64,000 bases of DNA, from contig CP150183.1 in NCBI GenBank assembly GCA_037965595.1, positions 1,364,001-1,428,000 of the forward strand. The letters are read 5' to 3'. Below the pieces are notes generated by a model. That model did no database searches, was not told the origin of the DNA, and was given only the letters and a program-made list of their open reading frames with translations. Of this stretch, positions 15,312-23,792 are shown piece by piece. Source of the DNA: Alkalihalobacillus sp. FSL W8-0930. Lineage in GTDB: Bacteria; Bacillota; Bacilli; Bacillales; Bacillaceae_D. The first letter of the stretch is position 1. Each line of letters starts with the position of its first letter. The position numbers and the translations under genes are program-made.

Positions 15312-16793
15312 TCACTCTCCTAAAACAGCATCGATATATGTACTAGGTGTAAGTAACTGATCTGCAACTTGAAGCGAAAACGTAAACATCGGTTCGGCTG
15401 CAAACCCTAGTACGATCGTTAATAATACAAGGGGAACAATTGGAAGTAATAAGCTGCCTACCTTAATGTTAGCTTGTACTTCAGAATGTTTTTGTTCGCC
15501 CCAGAACACATAGATAAAGATCTTTAACATGGAGAACAAGGTTAACAGTCCAACAATTAAAGCAACTGCCCCAATGATATAGTGGCCACTCGTTAAGCTG
15601 TCCAAAATCAGTGGGAATTTACTGAAGAAACCGCTAAGTGGTGGAATACCAGCAAGTGAAATGGCTGAAACAAAAAACATCCATCCAAGCAAAGGGTGTG
15701 TACCAAGAAGCCCTCCCATTTTCTTTAAGTCTGTCGTTCCCGTAATTCGTTGAGTGACACCGGCAAAAAGAAAGAGAGCTGCTTTTACGATAATGTGATG
15801 GGCGATATAATAAACAGCCCCAGCAATGGCAGTCTTTGTGAATAAGCCTAATCCCATCACCATGTAGCCAACTTGACTAATAATGTGGTAAGAAAGAATA
15901 CGCTTGAAATCGAATTGTGACACAGCCCCAAGCACTCCGAAAAACATCGTTAATCCTGCCATTATTAAAATCAATGTGTGAGTGAATGCAATATCTTGAT
16001 TAAAGACAAGTGTAAACATCCGAATGATTGCATAAATGCCAACTTTGGTTAAAAGTGCGCCAAATAAAGCAGCAATAGCTGAAGGTGGGCCGTAGTACGA
16101 CTTAGGTAACCAGAAGTACAAAGGGAATAAGGCGCCTTTCATTGAGAAAACAATTAACAGAATAATAGCAGACACCTGGAGAGCACCAGATTGTCCAAGT
16201 TCAGCATTTCTCACTGCAAGATGAGCCATATTAACCGTTCCGGTAATTCCGTAGATATAAGCCATTGCTACAAGGAATAAAATAGAACCAAATACATTGA
16301 TGACAACATATTTAAATGATTCACGAAGCTGATACTTTGTTCCACCGAACACAATTAAGATGTAAGAAGCGATGAGCATTACTTCAAAAAAGACAAATAA
16401 ATTAAACAAGTCTCCAGTTAAAAACGCACCATTCACGCCTGTCATAAGGAAAAGATAGAAAGGATAATAGTAGAATTTCTCTCTTTCTTTTGAAAGGGTG
16501 AAAAAACCAAAAAATAAACAAATGGCGCCGATGAGTGATGACAGGATAACCATAAAAGCTGAGAAGAGATCAGCTACGAAGACAATACCAAACGGAGCAG
16601 GCCAGTCTCCGAATTCTAATGATACAATTCCATTTTGATAAACAAAGAGTAATAAGTACACAGAAAGAGCTAATAGCGCAAGAACAGTCAGTGAACTTAA
16701 TACACGTTGTACCCTTGGCTGACGCTGAAAAAGAATCAGTAGGGCTCCCATCGCCATTGGAATTAAAATAGGTAAAATTAATAAATTATTCAT
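15312..16793 (-). CDS. mrpD: Na+/H+ antiporter subunit MrpD
   Basis: The 493-residue, ~14-helix protein is homologous to the NuoM/NuoN proton-pumping subunits of complex I. Key features are the glutamate in NLFVFFEVMLIASY near residue 137 (TM5), the lysine in FSMKGALFPLYFWLPKSYYGPP and the SYHIISQVGYMVMGLG region. Both charged sites are needed for antiport in studied Mrp systems. It forms the D half of the membrane arm and overlaps mrpC by 8 bases. Confidence 0.96.
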   Translation of the reverse strand: MNNLLILPILIPMAMGALLILFQRQPRVQRVLSSLTVLALLALSVYLLLFVYQNGIVSLEFGDWPAPFGIVFVADLFSAFMVILSSLIGAICLFFGFFTLSKEREKFYYYPFYLFLMTGVNGAFLTGDLFNLFVFFEVMLIASYILIVFGGTKYQLRESFKYVVINVFGSILFLVAMAYIYGITGTVNMAHLAVRNAELGQSGALQVSAIILLIVFSMKGALFPLYFWLPKSYYGPPSAIAALFGALLTKVGIYAIIRMFTLVFNQDIAFTHTLILIMAGLTMFFGVLGAVSQFDFKRILSYHIISQVGYMVMGLGLFTKTAIAGAVYYIAHHIIVKAALFLFAGVTQRITGTTDLKKMGGLLGTHPLLGWMFFVSAISLAGIPPLSGFFSKFPLILDSLTSGHYIIGAVALIVGLLTLFSMLKIFIYVFWGEQKHSEVQANIKVGSLLLPIVPLVLLTIVLGFAAEPMFTFSLQVADQLLTPSTYIDAVLGE

Positions 16794-17124
16794 CTGCAGA
16801 ACCTCTTAATTCTTCTAAATCGTCTGTTTTATGAACCTTATACGTACGATACGCAAGTACTAAAAGAAAAGCAGTAATCCCAAAACTGATTACAATCGCC
16901 GTTAAAATCATGGCTTGAGGCAACGGATCTGTGAATGTATTCTCACCTAAATTAAGTAGGGGAGCCGCACCTCTCGTTAGCCCAGGCATTGTTAAGAGTA
17001 ATAAGTGAGATCCATGTGATAAGAGTACAAGGGCCATAACCACACGCAACAGACTTTTAGAGAGTAGAAGGTACGTCCCTGTCATGAAGAGAACACCGGC
17101 AATGATAGACATTAAGATTTCCAT
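16786..17124 (-). CDS. mrpC: Na+/H+ antiporter subunit MrpC
   Basis: The 112-residue, three-helix protein resembles NuoK. Characteristic are LLSHGSHLLLL and DPLPQAMILTAIVISFGITAF. It connects MrpD with the A/B part of the complex. Its stop region overlaps the mrpD start, and it shares one base with mrpB. Confidence 0.95.
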   Translation of the reverse strand: MEILMSIIAGVLFMTGTYLLLSKSLLRVVMALVLLSHGSHLLLLTMPGLTRGAAPLLNLGENTFTDPLPQAMILTAIVISFGITAFLLVLAYRTYKVHKTDDLEELRGSADE

Positions 17125-17555
17125 TATTGATCATCCTCCGCAATCGCTAACGTGATGGTCACAGCTATTCCCACAACAATGAAATAAATTCCGAGGTCAA
17201 AAGGAAGGGCTGACGTTAGCTCAGTTTCTCCTAAAAAGGGTAAGTCAAAGTAATCAAAGTAGTGAGTGAGAAACGGATCACCATTAAAGAGCATGCTCCA
17301 AGCTCCTGTTCCAAGTGCAAGGAGCAACCCAATCGCAATAAATGAAGTAAAAGCAAAAGGTAACGCCTTTTTAATCTTCTCACGATCAAAGTTTAAAAAT
17401 AATAGTAGAAACGTACAAGCCGTCATGAGGCCACCAATAAACCCGCCACCAGGCTGGTTGTGACCAGCGAAAAACAAGTAAATAGAGAAGATAAAGACGA
17501 AGAATACGGTGATACGCGTCAGGTAATGGAGTAAGATATCATTTGACTTGTTCAT
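17124..17555 (-). CDS. mrpB: Na+/H+ antiporter subunit MrpB
   Basis: The 143-residue protein has four membrane segments and the MrpB signature AGHNQPGGGFIGGL near residue 29. In group 1 Mrp systems like this one MrpB is a separate gene. It overlaps mrpA by 4 bases (ATGA-type coupling). Confidence 0.95.
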   Translation of the reverse strand: MNKSNDILLHYLTRITVFFVFIFSIYLFFAGHNQPGGGFIGGLMTACTFLLLFLNFDREKIKKALPFAFTSFIAIGLLLALGTGAWSMLFNGDPFLTHYFDYFDLPFLGETELTSALPFDLGIYFIVVGIAVTITLAIAEDDQ

Positions 17556-19960
17556 ACATCTTCGCCTCCTTTAAACCTTAATTTAATCATGGCAATGACA
17601 CTAAGTGCCGCTATAGCGAGTACCAATCCTTCAAGAATCGTATCGAGTCCACGGAAGTCAACGAGGATTACGTTTACCATGTTGTAACCGCCCCCAAGCT
17701 CCTTACTGTTTTCAATGAAATATTCGGAGATGGAAGTTAATCCACTATTTGAGCCCATGATAAATGAGCTAATTCCGATTAATGTAACCATTGCTCCAAC
17801 ACCTGCTGAGATCAAAATATTTCTTACTTTAACAGGTGTTTTTGCTGTTTCTTTTGGAAGCTCAGGTAAATGATAAAAAGCAAGCATGAACAATAACACC
17901 GAAACGGTTTCAACTAAAAGCTGAGTTAACGCTAAATCTGGTGCTCTAAAGACAACAAACAGAAGGGCCATTAAGAAACCAACAAAGCCAACAACAATAA
18001 CAAGTGTCATGCGCTTTTTCACAAAAAGTGTACTAATCGTTGCTAGGATAAATACGATTGTCAACATCCACATGTAAAAAGGAACGGGTGCAGACTCGTT
18101 TATTGAAAACAAAAATGCATCTGAACGAAAAGCGGTGTATGCAACAATGCCTACGATAAACACACACATATAAGAGAAATAGTCTCTGAGCAATCCAGTC
18201 ATTTGAGCTCTTGTAATAACCTGTGATCCTGAAATAAGGCCATCTAAACCACGATCGTACAATGTGTTAAGTGGATCCCGCTCGCGCTTGTACAAAGCAA
18301 GCTCTCCCCATTTTTTACTTAATAAAAACAAAGCGATCGCACCAATCGCAACACCGATGGTCATAAACAACTCCAAGTTCCATCCATGAAACATTGACAG
18401 CTTCACAGCAAATTCAGAGTTCGTTGCGAGTGTCGGTAATATGGCTGTAACAGCAGGTTGAATAAGTGGTTTTGCTACAAGACCAGGGAACAAGCCAATG
18501 ATGATAACAAGACTAACTAGAATCAGCGGGCTGATGAGCATCCCGATAGGAGCCTCATGTGCTTTTTGTTCATGTTCATCTGGCTTGTATGTACCAAAGA
18601 ATGTGCGTACAAACATAATAAGACAGTATAAAAAGGTGAAGATACTGGCAATCCAAGCGAAAATCGGAATAAGCATGCCTAAACTGCCAACCTCAGACAA
18701 TTCTGTCACTCTTAAAGTACCCGTAAAGAACATTTCTTTTGATATGAAGCCATTAAACGGTGGAAGGCCAGCCATTGCAGCTAAACCAATTAAAGAAATG
18801 GTAAAGGTGACAGGCATGATACTCATTAAGCCACCTAGTTTTCTTATATCCCTTGTCCCTGTTTCGTGATCGATAATACCAGCAGCCATGAACAAGCCGC
18901 CTTTAAACGTAGCATGGTTTAAAAGGTGGAAGATCCCGGCAACTGTTGCTACTGCGAAGTAAGCCGTAGACTGATCTGAATCATAGAAATAAGAAGCTGA
19001 ACCTATTCCTAAGAGGGCCATAATCATACCTAGCTGACTAATAGTAGAGAAGGCAAGAATTCCTTTTAGATCCTTTTGTCTTACGGCTGAAATGGAACCC
19101 CAGCACAACGTAATGAGTCCCACGATTGTAATAATCCAAAACCATTCCCATGAGCCACCAAATATCGGGGTCATTCTAGCGACAAGGTAGATCCCTGCCT
19201 TAACCATTGTTGCTGAGTGAAGATAAGCACTAACGGGTGTTGGAGCTTCCATCGCATCTGGAAGCCAGATATGGAAGGGGAATTGCGCTGATTTAGTAAA
19301 CGCACCAAGCAAAATTAAGATCATTGCCGGTACAAACATGGTACTAGAAGAAATTAAATCTGCTTGCGCGATTAGCTCACGAATACTAAACGTATCTGCG
19401 ATTCCATATAATAAACAAAAGCCCGCAAGCATTGAAAATCCACCAAACACTGTAATAAGCATTGATTTTTGAGCACCATAAATGGATTTATCTCGTTTGT
19501 ACCAGTAGCTAATTAATAATGCAGAAGCTAAGCTTGTTAATTCCCAGAAAATGTACAAAACGATTAAATTATCTGATAAGACAATACCAAACATGGCTCC
19601 CATAAACATTAATAAATATACATAAAACTGGTTAAGCTGTTCCTTTGATTTATCGAGATAAAAGATGGAATAAAGAACGACTAAAGCACCGATACCAGAA
19701 ATAAGTAAAGCAAACAATAAACTAAGTCCGTCAACATAAGCAGTGAATTGAACACCGAGTGAAGGTACCCAATCTACCGTTTTTGTGATGGCATTCCCAT
19801 CCGATGTATCAGATAAAAACGAGATAAAGTACACAAACAAAGCAATTGGAACCAGTAAGACAAACCAGCCTGTATGAGCTTTTTTAATGTAGCGAAACAA
19901 AAACGGGATAAAAATAGCGGCTAAAAAGGGTGTAAGTATAGCCCAGTGTAAAATTGACAA
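17552..19960 (-). CDS. mrpA: Na+/H+ antiporter subunit MrpA
   Basis: The 802-residue protein is the largest Mrp subunit: an N-terminal NuoL-like domain (ELTSLASALLISYWY with the TM5 glutamate, KSAQFPFHIWLPDAMEAPTPVSAYLHSA with key Lys and His) and a C-terminal extension related to MrpB/NuoJ. It exchanges cytoplasmic Na+ for outside H+ and is central for alkali and salt tolerance. The start is TTG 19960 (M-SILHW), because GAGGAGG lies 7 bases upstream and the length then equals the family norm. The longer frame to 20050 has no ribosome site. It leads mrpABCDEFG. Confidence 0.95.
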   Translation of the reverse strand: MSILHWAILTPFLAAIFIPFLFRYIKKAHTGWFVLLVPIALFVYFISFLSDTSDGNAITKTVDWVPSLGVQFTAYVDGLSLLFALLISGIGALVVLYSIFYLDKSKEQLNQFYVYLLMFMGAMFGIVLSDNLIVLYIFWELTSLASALLISYWYKRDKSIYGAQKSMLITVFGGFSMLAGFCLLYGIADTFSIRELIAQADLISSSTMFVPAMILILLGAFTKSAQFPFHIWLPDAMEAPTPVSAYLHSATMVKAGIYLVARMTPIFGGSWEWFWIITIVGLITLCWGSISAVRQKDLKGILAFSTISQLGMIMALLGIGSASYFYDSDQSTAYFAVATVAGIFHLLNHATFKGGLFMAAGIIDHETGTRDIRKLGGLMSIMPVTFTISLIGLAAMAGLPPFNGFISKEMFFTGTLRVTELSEVGSLGMLIPIFAWIASIFTFLYCLIMFVRTFFGTYKPDEHEQKAHEAPIGMLISPLILVSLVIIIGLFPGLVAKPLIQPAVTAILPTLATNSEFAVKLSMFHGWNLELFMTIGVAIGAIALFLLSKKWGELALYKRERDPLNTLYDRGLDGLISGSQVITRAQMTGLLRDYFSYMCVFIVGIVAYTAFRSDAFLFSINESAPVPFYMWMLTIVFILATISTLFVKKRMTLVIVVGFVGFLMALLFVVFRAPDLALTQLLVETVSVLLFMLAFYHLPELPKETAKTPVKVRNILISAGVGAMVTLIGISSFIMGSNSGLTSISEYFIENSKELGGGYNMVNVILVDFRGLDTILEGLVLAIAALSVIAMIKLRFKGGEDV

Positions 19961-20188
19961 GACGTTACCTCCTCGCTCGAAACATTCAACAAAACGTCTT
20001 TTCTCTATAACGACTCTAGCAAAGAATACTTTAAAAGAAAAGGAAGACATAAGGACAGAATGGCCCTTGAAATTAGACTTATAAATATGAAGAAAGGCGT
20101 ATGAAACAGGATAATTTATTTGTTAAATGTATATTTTTAGTTTAATCAACCCACAATTTAGATAAGACAAACATAGGGTGTATGTGGG

Positions 20189-20404
20189 ATGAAAACTAGA
20201 ACGAAAGCAATCATTTGTGGGGGCATTTTCTTAACTCTTTTGGTAGCTGGCGGAATATCAGAATCCGTTAATCATGAGAGAAGATTAAATGAAAGAAATG
20301 GTCCTGCGATTCAAGGGGTGGATGAGGATTGGAACGAAGAGTTTGCTCCAAGAGAGTACATCAAAATCCGTCCTAAACAAACAAAAGAGGAGCTGCCTGA
20401 ATAA
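20189..20404 (+). CDS. Hypothetical 71-residue single-pass membrane protein
   Basis: I do not recognise the family. The N-terminus is KTRTK followed by one hydrophobic segment (AIICGGIFLTLLVAGG), then a charged outside tail rich in Arg/Glu. The tail ends in KEELPE and its codons form the left arm of a terminator shared with sda. A GTGGG element precedes the ATG. It lies between divergent mrpA and convergent sda. Topology suggests a type II or N-in protein. Its reality rests on the start signal, membrane segment and terminator. Confidence 0.6.
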   Translation: MKTRTKAIICGGIFLTLLVAGGISESVNHERRLNERNGPAIQGVDEDWNEEFAPREYIKIRPKQTKEELPE

Positions 20405-20421
20405 GGCGCTCCTCTTTTGTT
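20380..20421. terminator. Bidirectional terminator shared with sda, overlapping coding sequence
   Basis: AACAAAAGAGGAGC pairs with GCTCCTCTTTTGTT over 14 bp, enclosing the stop codon of the 71-codon gene. Minus-strand T-rich sequence follows for sda. Confidence 0.88.
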
Positions 20422-20432
20422 ACTGTATATTC

Positions 20433-20573
20433 TTAAGATGTACGCTTGATCTTTGAATCAAGAGACCGCTTTACAATTTCAAGTTTAATGAGTTCTACAA
20501 ACTCGTTGCTTAGTTCAAGTTCAATGGCTTTATAATACGTTTCAATGAGAAGATCATCCGATAAATGCTTCAT
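20433..20573 (-). CDS. sda: Sporulation checkpoint protein Sda, inhibitor of KinA
   Basis: The 46-residue product has the same length as B. subtilis Sda and the same layout: KHLSDDLLIETYYKAIELELS, then FVELIKLEIVKRSL. These are the two helices of the hairpin that binds the KinA dimerisation domain and stops autophosphorylation when replication is perturbed. ATG 20573 fits this form, but the strong AGGGAGGTGA is 29 bases away with a 6-bp hairpin between. An in-frame CTG at 20600 would give 55 residues. Five DnaA boxes lie upstream. It was found outside length-filtered ORFs. Confidence 0.93.
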   Translation of the reverse strand: MKHLSDDLLIETYYKAIELELSNEFVELIKLEIVKRSLDSKIKRTS

Positions 20574-20578
20574 CTTGT

Positions 20579-20601
20579 CCTGCTGCCTATGCGCTAGCAG
20601 G
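20579..20601 (-). promoter_or_regulatory. Hairpin between the sda ribosome site and its ATG
   Basis: On the minus strand CCTGCT (20596-20601) and AGCAGG (20579-20584) form a 6-bp stem with an 11-nt loop, exactly between AGGGAGGTGA and the ATG. Folding cuts the effective spacing from about 29 to about 6-9 bases. Confidence 0.4.
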
Positions 20602-20679
20602 GTCACCTCCCTTTAAAGATGGTTTGTCCAAAATGGGTAAACGTTGAACCTCTCAACGAATCATGTTCTTGTTTTTTTT

Positions 20680-20708
20680 ATCCTACCACGTTCTACAAAG
20701 GAGAACAA
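20680..20708 (-). promoter_or_regulatory. Candidate SigA promoter of sda
   Basis: On the minus strand TTGTTC (20703-20708) and TAGGAT (20680-20685) are 17 bases apart. The DnaA-box cluster begins 9 bases upstream of this -35, a fitting place for activation by DnaA. Confidence 0.5.
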
Positions 20709-20716
20709 TCGTTCGT

Positions 20717-20816
20717 TTGTCCACAAACAAGCGTGGATAACCTGTGTTCATAGTGTGTATAAAAGGGAATAGTGCTTATCTAATGAGGTTTTATATCGTG
20801 TATAAAGTTATCCACA
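20717..20816. promoter_or_regulatory. Cluster of five DnaA boxes upstream of sda and yqeG
   Basis: Against the consensus TTATNCACA: TTGTCCACA at 20717-20725 (+, one mismatch), TTATCCACG at 20732-20740 (-, one mismatch), TTATACACA at 20754-20762 (-, exact), TTATACACG at 20797-20805 (-, one mismatch) and TTATCCACA at 20808-20816 (+, exact). In B. subtilis DnaA is known to activate sda. The cluster lies between sda and yqeG, so DnaA could affect both. Confidence 0.85.
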
Positions 20817-20986
20817 ATAAAATCGATTGACAAATATTGTCGAAAGAATTATTTGAATTCTACCTAGATCAAGTGAAGAAGTAGTGTTTTTAGTGGAAAT
20901 CATTGATTTAAGGAGTGTTAGAAGGTATAGTTTTACATTGATAGAAAAGTCGATGAGAGCACATTTGAAAATAATGAGGTGTAGGG

Positions 20987-21508
20987 ATGTTCAAAAACCT
21001 TTTACCTAATCAGTATGTTCAGAGCATTTATGAAATTAATTTAGATGAACTGCAGAAAAAAGGTATCCGAGCAATTATTACGGATTTAGATAATACATTG
21101 GTGGAGTGGGATCGACCAGAGGCTACCCCTGAAGTAAGAGAATGGGTAAAAAGGATAAAAGAACATGATATGGTTGTCACGATTGTATCAAATAATACAG
21201 AGAAGCGCGTGAAGGCATTTGCGGACCCTGAAGAAATGGTCTTCATTCATAGTGCCAGAAAACCAATGAGACGTTCTTTTATTCGGGCCTGCAAACAAAT
21301 GGAGGTTACTCCTCAAGAGACAGTTGTAGTCGGTGATCAGATTTTCACTGATGTACTCGGAGGAAATCGTGCGGGTCTTCAAACCATTTTAGTGGTTCCG
21401 GTTGCGAAGTCGGATGGACTCGCTACCTTATTAAATCGACGCGCTGAGCGCTTTGTTTTAAGATGGATGAGAAAGAAAGGGTTGATCCAGTGGGAGAATC
21501 AGGATTAA
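20987..21508 (+). CDS. yqeG: YqeG family HAD-type phosphatase
   Basis: The 173-residue protein has the HAD motif I ITDLDNTLVEWD (Asp nucleophile near residue 31), motif II Thr/Ser in VSNN and motif III/IV GDQIFTDVLGG. It is a class IIIA cytosolic phosphatase; the substrate is uncertain, and related enzymes act on phosphatidylglycerophosphate (plant/algal PTPMT-like) or nucleotides. GAGGTGTAGGG precedes the ATG. It is the first gene of the yqeG-yqeH-aroE-yhbY-nadD-yqeK-rsfS-cvfB-yqeM run and overlaps yqeH. A candidate TTGACA at 20828 with a poor -10 lies upstream, next to the DnaA boxes. Confidence 0.93.
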   Translation: MFKNLLPNQYVQSIYEINLDELQKKGIRAIITDLDNTLVEWDRPEATPEVREWVKRIKEHDMVVTIVSNNTEKRVKAFADPEEMVFIHSARKPMRRSFIRACKQMEVTPQETVVVGDQIFTDVLGGNRAGLQTILVVPVAKSDGLATLLNRRAERFVLRWMRKKGLIQWENQD

Positions 21509-22611
21509 ACACAGAGCCGATTTATTGTACAGGCTGTGGAGTAGAAATTCAAACAGAAAAGAAAGGTGAGCTCGGTTATGCTCCACCTTCAGCATTAAAA
21601 CGCGAGGTCGTTATTTGTCAGAGATGTTATCGTTTAACTCATTATAATGAAGTACAAGATGTTTCACTAACAGATGATGACTTTTATAAAATCTTAAATA
21701 CAATTTCTGAGAAGAACGCTTTAATCGTAAAGGTTGTTGATGTATTTGACTTTACAGGTAGCTGGCTACCGGGTCTGCATCGATTTGCTGGTGGTAACGA
21801 TGTTTTCCTTGTAGGGAATAAGGTTGATTTGCTACCAAAACTGATTAATCGTAATAAAGTAATCAATTGGATGAAATACTCTGCGAAGCAACTTGGGTTA
21901 ACTCCAAAGGCTGTGTCGTTAATGAGTACAAAAACTGGCGAAGGTGTACTTGAAGTTGCAGCTCAAATCGATGAACTCCGCAAAGGAAAAGATGTATATA
22001 TTGTTGGTTGTACGAATGTAGGGAAATCATCTTTTATTAATCAGTTGATTAAGCAATTTGCGGGTGATACGGACCAATTGATTACAACTTCGCACTTTCC
22101 AGGTACAACGCTGGATGTAATCGATATTCCGCTTGATGATGGACAAACAATGTTTGACACGCCAGGTATTATTAATCATCACCAAATGGCTCATTATGTC
22201 TCGGAAGCAGGTCTTAAGACGATTACACCTAAAAAAGAGTCTAAGCCAAGAGTGTATCAATTAAACAGTGAACAGACACTGTTCTTTGGTGGATTAGCAA
22301 GAATGGATTTTGTAGCAGGTGAACGATCATCATTTGTTTGTTATTTATCAAATGAATTAATGATTCATCGTACAAAGCTCGATAAGGCGGATGAACTATA
22401 CAAACAGCATACAGGCACTCTCCTTGTGCCACCAGATCAAGAGGAACCTCTGGACTTAGTCAAGCATTCCTTTACGATTACTGATCAGCTAAGTGATATT
22501 GTTTTCTCCGGATTAGGTTGGGTTACGGTTAGAGGAGAAAATATAAAAATCGAAGCCTACGCTCCTAAAGGTGTTGGTGTATCCATTCGACCATCTATAA
22601 CATCAGGCTGA
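21490..22611 (+). CDS. yqeH: Ribosome biogenesis GTPase YqeH
   Basis: The ~373-residue protein is a circularly permuted GTPase needed for 30S assembly. Order of motifs: N-terminal zinc finger CTGCG...CQRC, G4 GNKVDLL, then G1 GCTNVGKSS, then G3 DTPG, and a C-terminal RNA-binding domain. I placed the start at GTG 21490, eight bases after AAAGGG; an in-frame ATG at 21463 has no ribosome site and would overlap yqeG by 46 bases. The GTG form overlaps by 19 bases and matches family length (~366). Confidence 0.95.
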   Translation: MGESGLNTEPIYCTGCGVEIQTEKKGELGYAPPSALKREVVICQRCYRLTHYNEVQDVSLTDDDFYKILNTISEKNALIVKVVDVFDFTGSWLPGLHRFAGGNDVFLVGNKVDLLPKLINRNKVINWMKYSAKQLGLTPKAVSLMSTKTGEGVLEVAAQIDELRKGKDVYIVGCTNVGKSSFINQLIKQFAGDTDQLITTSHFPGTTLDVIDIPLDDGQTMFDTPGIINHHQMAHYVSEAGLKTITPKKESKPRVYQLNSEQTLFFGGLARMDFVAGERSSFVCYLSNELMIHRTKLDKADELYKQHTGTLLVPPDQEEPLDLVKHSFTITDQLSDIVFSGLGWVTVRGENIKIEAYAPKGVGVSIRPSITSG

Positions 22612-22622
22612 GGAGTGGAATC

Positions 22623-23459
22623 ATGAAAAAAGTATTTGGTCTTCTCGGGTCACCTGTTGGCCATTCAATGTCTCCCGTTATGCATAAGACGGCTTATAAA
22701 AGTATGAACCTAGAAGCTACCTATGAAGCGTTTGATGTAGTGCCAGATCAATTAGAGAATGCAGTCAATGGAATTCGAGCGCTCGGGATTAGCGGGTGTA
22801 ATGTAACAATTCCTCATAAAGTGGAAGTGATGAAATACCTTGATGAAATTGACGAAGAGGCGCAACAAATTGGAGCGGTTAATACAATTGTGAACGTAGA
22901 CGGATATCTTAAAGGGTTTAATACAGACGGAAGAGGATATATCCAATCTTTGCTTACGGTTGCTCAAAATCTTCTTGACCAATCTATTTTAGTTATTGGT
23001 GCCGGTGGAGCAGCCCGGGCAGTTATTGCAGCTTTAGCTGCTCATCAGCCTAGTAAGATTGTGATTGCTAATCGAACGGAAGAAAAGGCACAAACACTAG
23101 CTGATATGTTTTCCGATGCCAAAACCTCTGTTCAAGCTTCAACGATATCTAAAGTGGAAGAGCAGCTAGAAGATTTTTCAATTATTATTAACACAACGTC
23201 AGTAGGGATGAGTCCACATGTTTCGGATCAACCGATTTCGTTAGAGAATCTTGCGGCGGGGTCTATCGTTAGTGATTTAATCTATAACCCATTAGAGACC
23301 GCATTACTAAAAGAAGCCAAGGGAAAAAAAGCCCATACGCTAAACGGGGTAGGAATGTTTGTACAACAAGGTGCCCTATCCATTGAACATTGGACGGGTC
23401 ATTATCCCGACGTCCTGCCAATGCAAGAAGTTGTGTTAGACCAATTAAATAAAAAGTAA
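22623..23459 (+). CDS. aroE: Shikimate dehydrogenase AroE
   Basis: The 278-residue enzyme reduces 3-dehydroshikimate to shikimate with NADPH in aromatic amino acid synthesis. The shikimate-binding loop GHSMSPVMHK, NVTIPHK (catalytic Lys) and NTDGRG (catalytic Asp) are followed by the nucleotide motif VIGAGGAARAV and INTTSVGM. GAGGAGTGG stands before the ATG. It is co-transcribed with yqeH and yhbY as in B. subtilis. Confidence 0.97.
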   Translation: MKKVFGLLGSPVGHSMSPVMHKTAYKSMNLEATYEAFDVVPDQLENAVNGIRALGISGCNVTIPHKVEVMKYLDEIDEEAQQIGAVNTIVNVDGYLKGFNTDGRGYIQSLLTVAQNLLDQSILVIGAGGAARAVIAALAAHQPSKIVIANRTEEKAQTLADMFSDAKTSVQASTISKVEEQLEDFSIIINTTSVGMSPHVSDQPISLENLAAGSIVSDLIYNPLETALLKEAKGKKAHTLNGVGMFVQQGALSIEHWTGHYPDVLPMQEVVLDQLNKK

Positions 23460-23481
23460 ATGATCTTGAAGGAGAAATTTC

Positions 23482-23775
23482 ATGTTAACAGGTAAACAAA
23501 AACGATTTTTACGTTCGAAAGCACATCACTTAAACGCCATTTTTCAGGTTGGAAAAGGTGGAACGAATGAAAACATGATTGAGCAAATAAAAGAAGCGCT
23601 AGAAGCCCGAGAATTGATTAAGGTGAGCGTCTTACAAAATTGTGAATATGATAAAGATGAAGTGGCTGCAGAAATTACGAAAGGCACAAAAGCACACCTC
23701 GTTCAAGTGATTGGAAACACAATTGTCCTTTACAAAGAATCAAAAGAAAATGCTACCTTGGTATTACCAAGATAG
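23482..23775 (+). CDS. yhbY: Ribosome assembly RNA-binding protein YhbY (CRM domain)
   Basis: The 97-residue protein is a lone CRM domain: LTGKQKRFLRSKAHHLNAIFQVGKGG with the GxxG-type loop, LEARELIKV, and the final strands with VQVIGNTIVLY. It associates with pre-50S particles. It is called YqeI in B. subtilis. Good AAGGAG site before ATG; 17 bases before nadD. Confidence 0.95.
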   Translation: MLTGKQKRFLRSKAHHLNAIFQVGKGGTNENMIEQIKEALEARELIKVSVLQNCEYDKDEVAAEITKGTKAHLVQVIGNTIVLYKESKENATLVLPR

Positions 23776-23792
23776 CGAAAAGAGTGAATCAA

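Noticed and set aside
18498-18869. 123-codon plus-strand ORF inside mrpA
   Set aside because: It is a shadow of the mrpA coding strand, with no ribosome site and no family.
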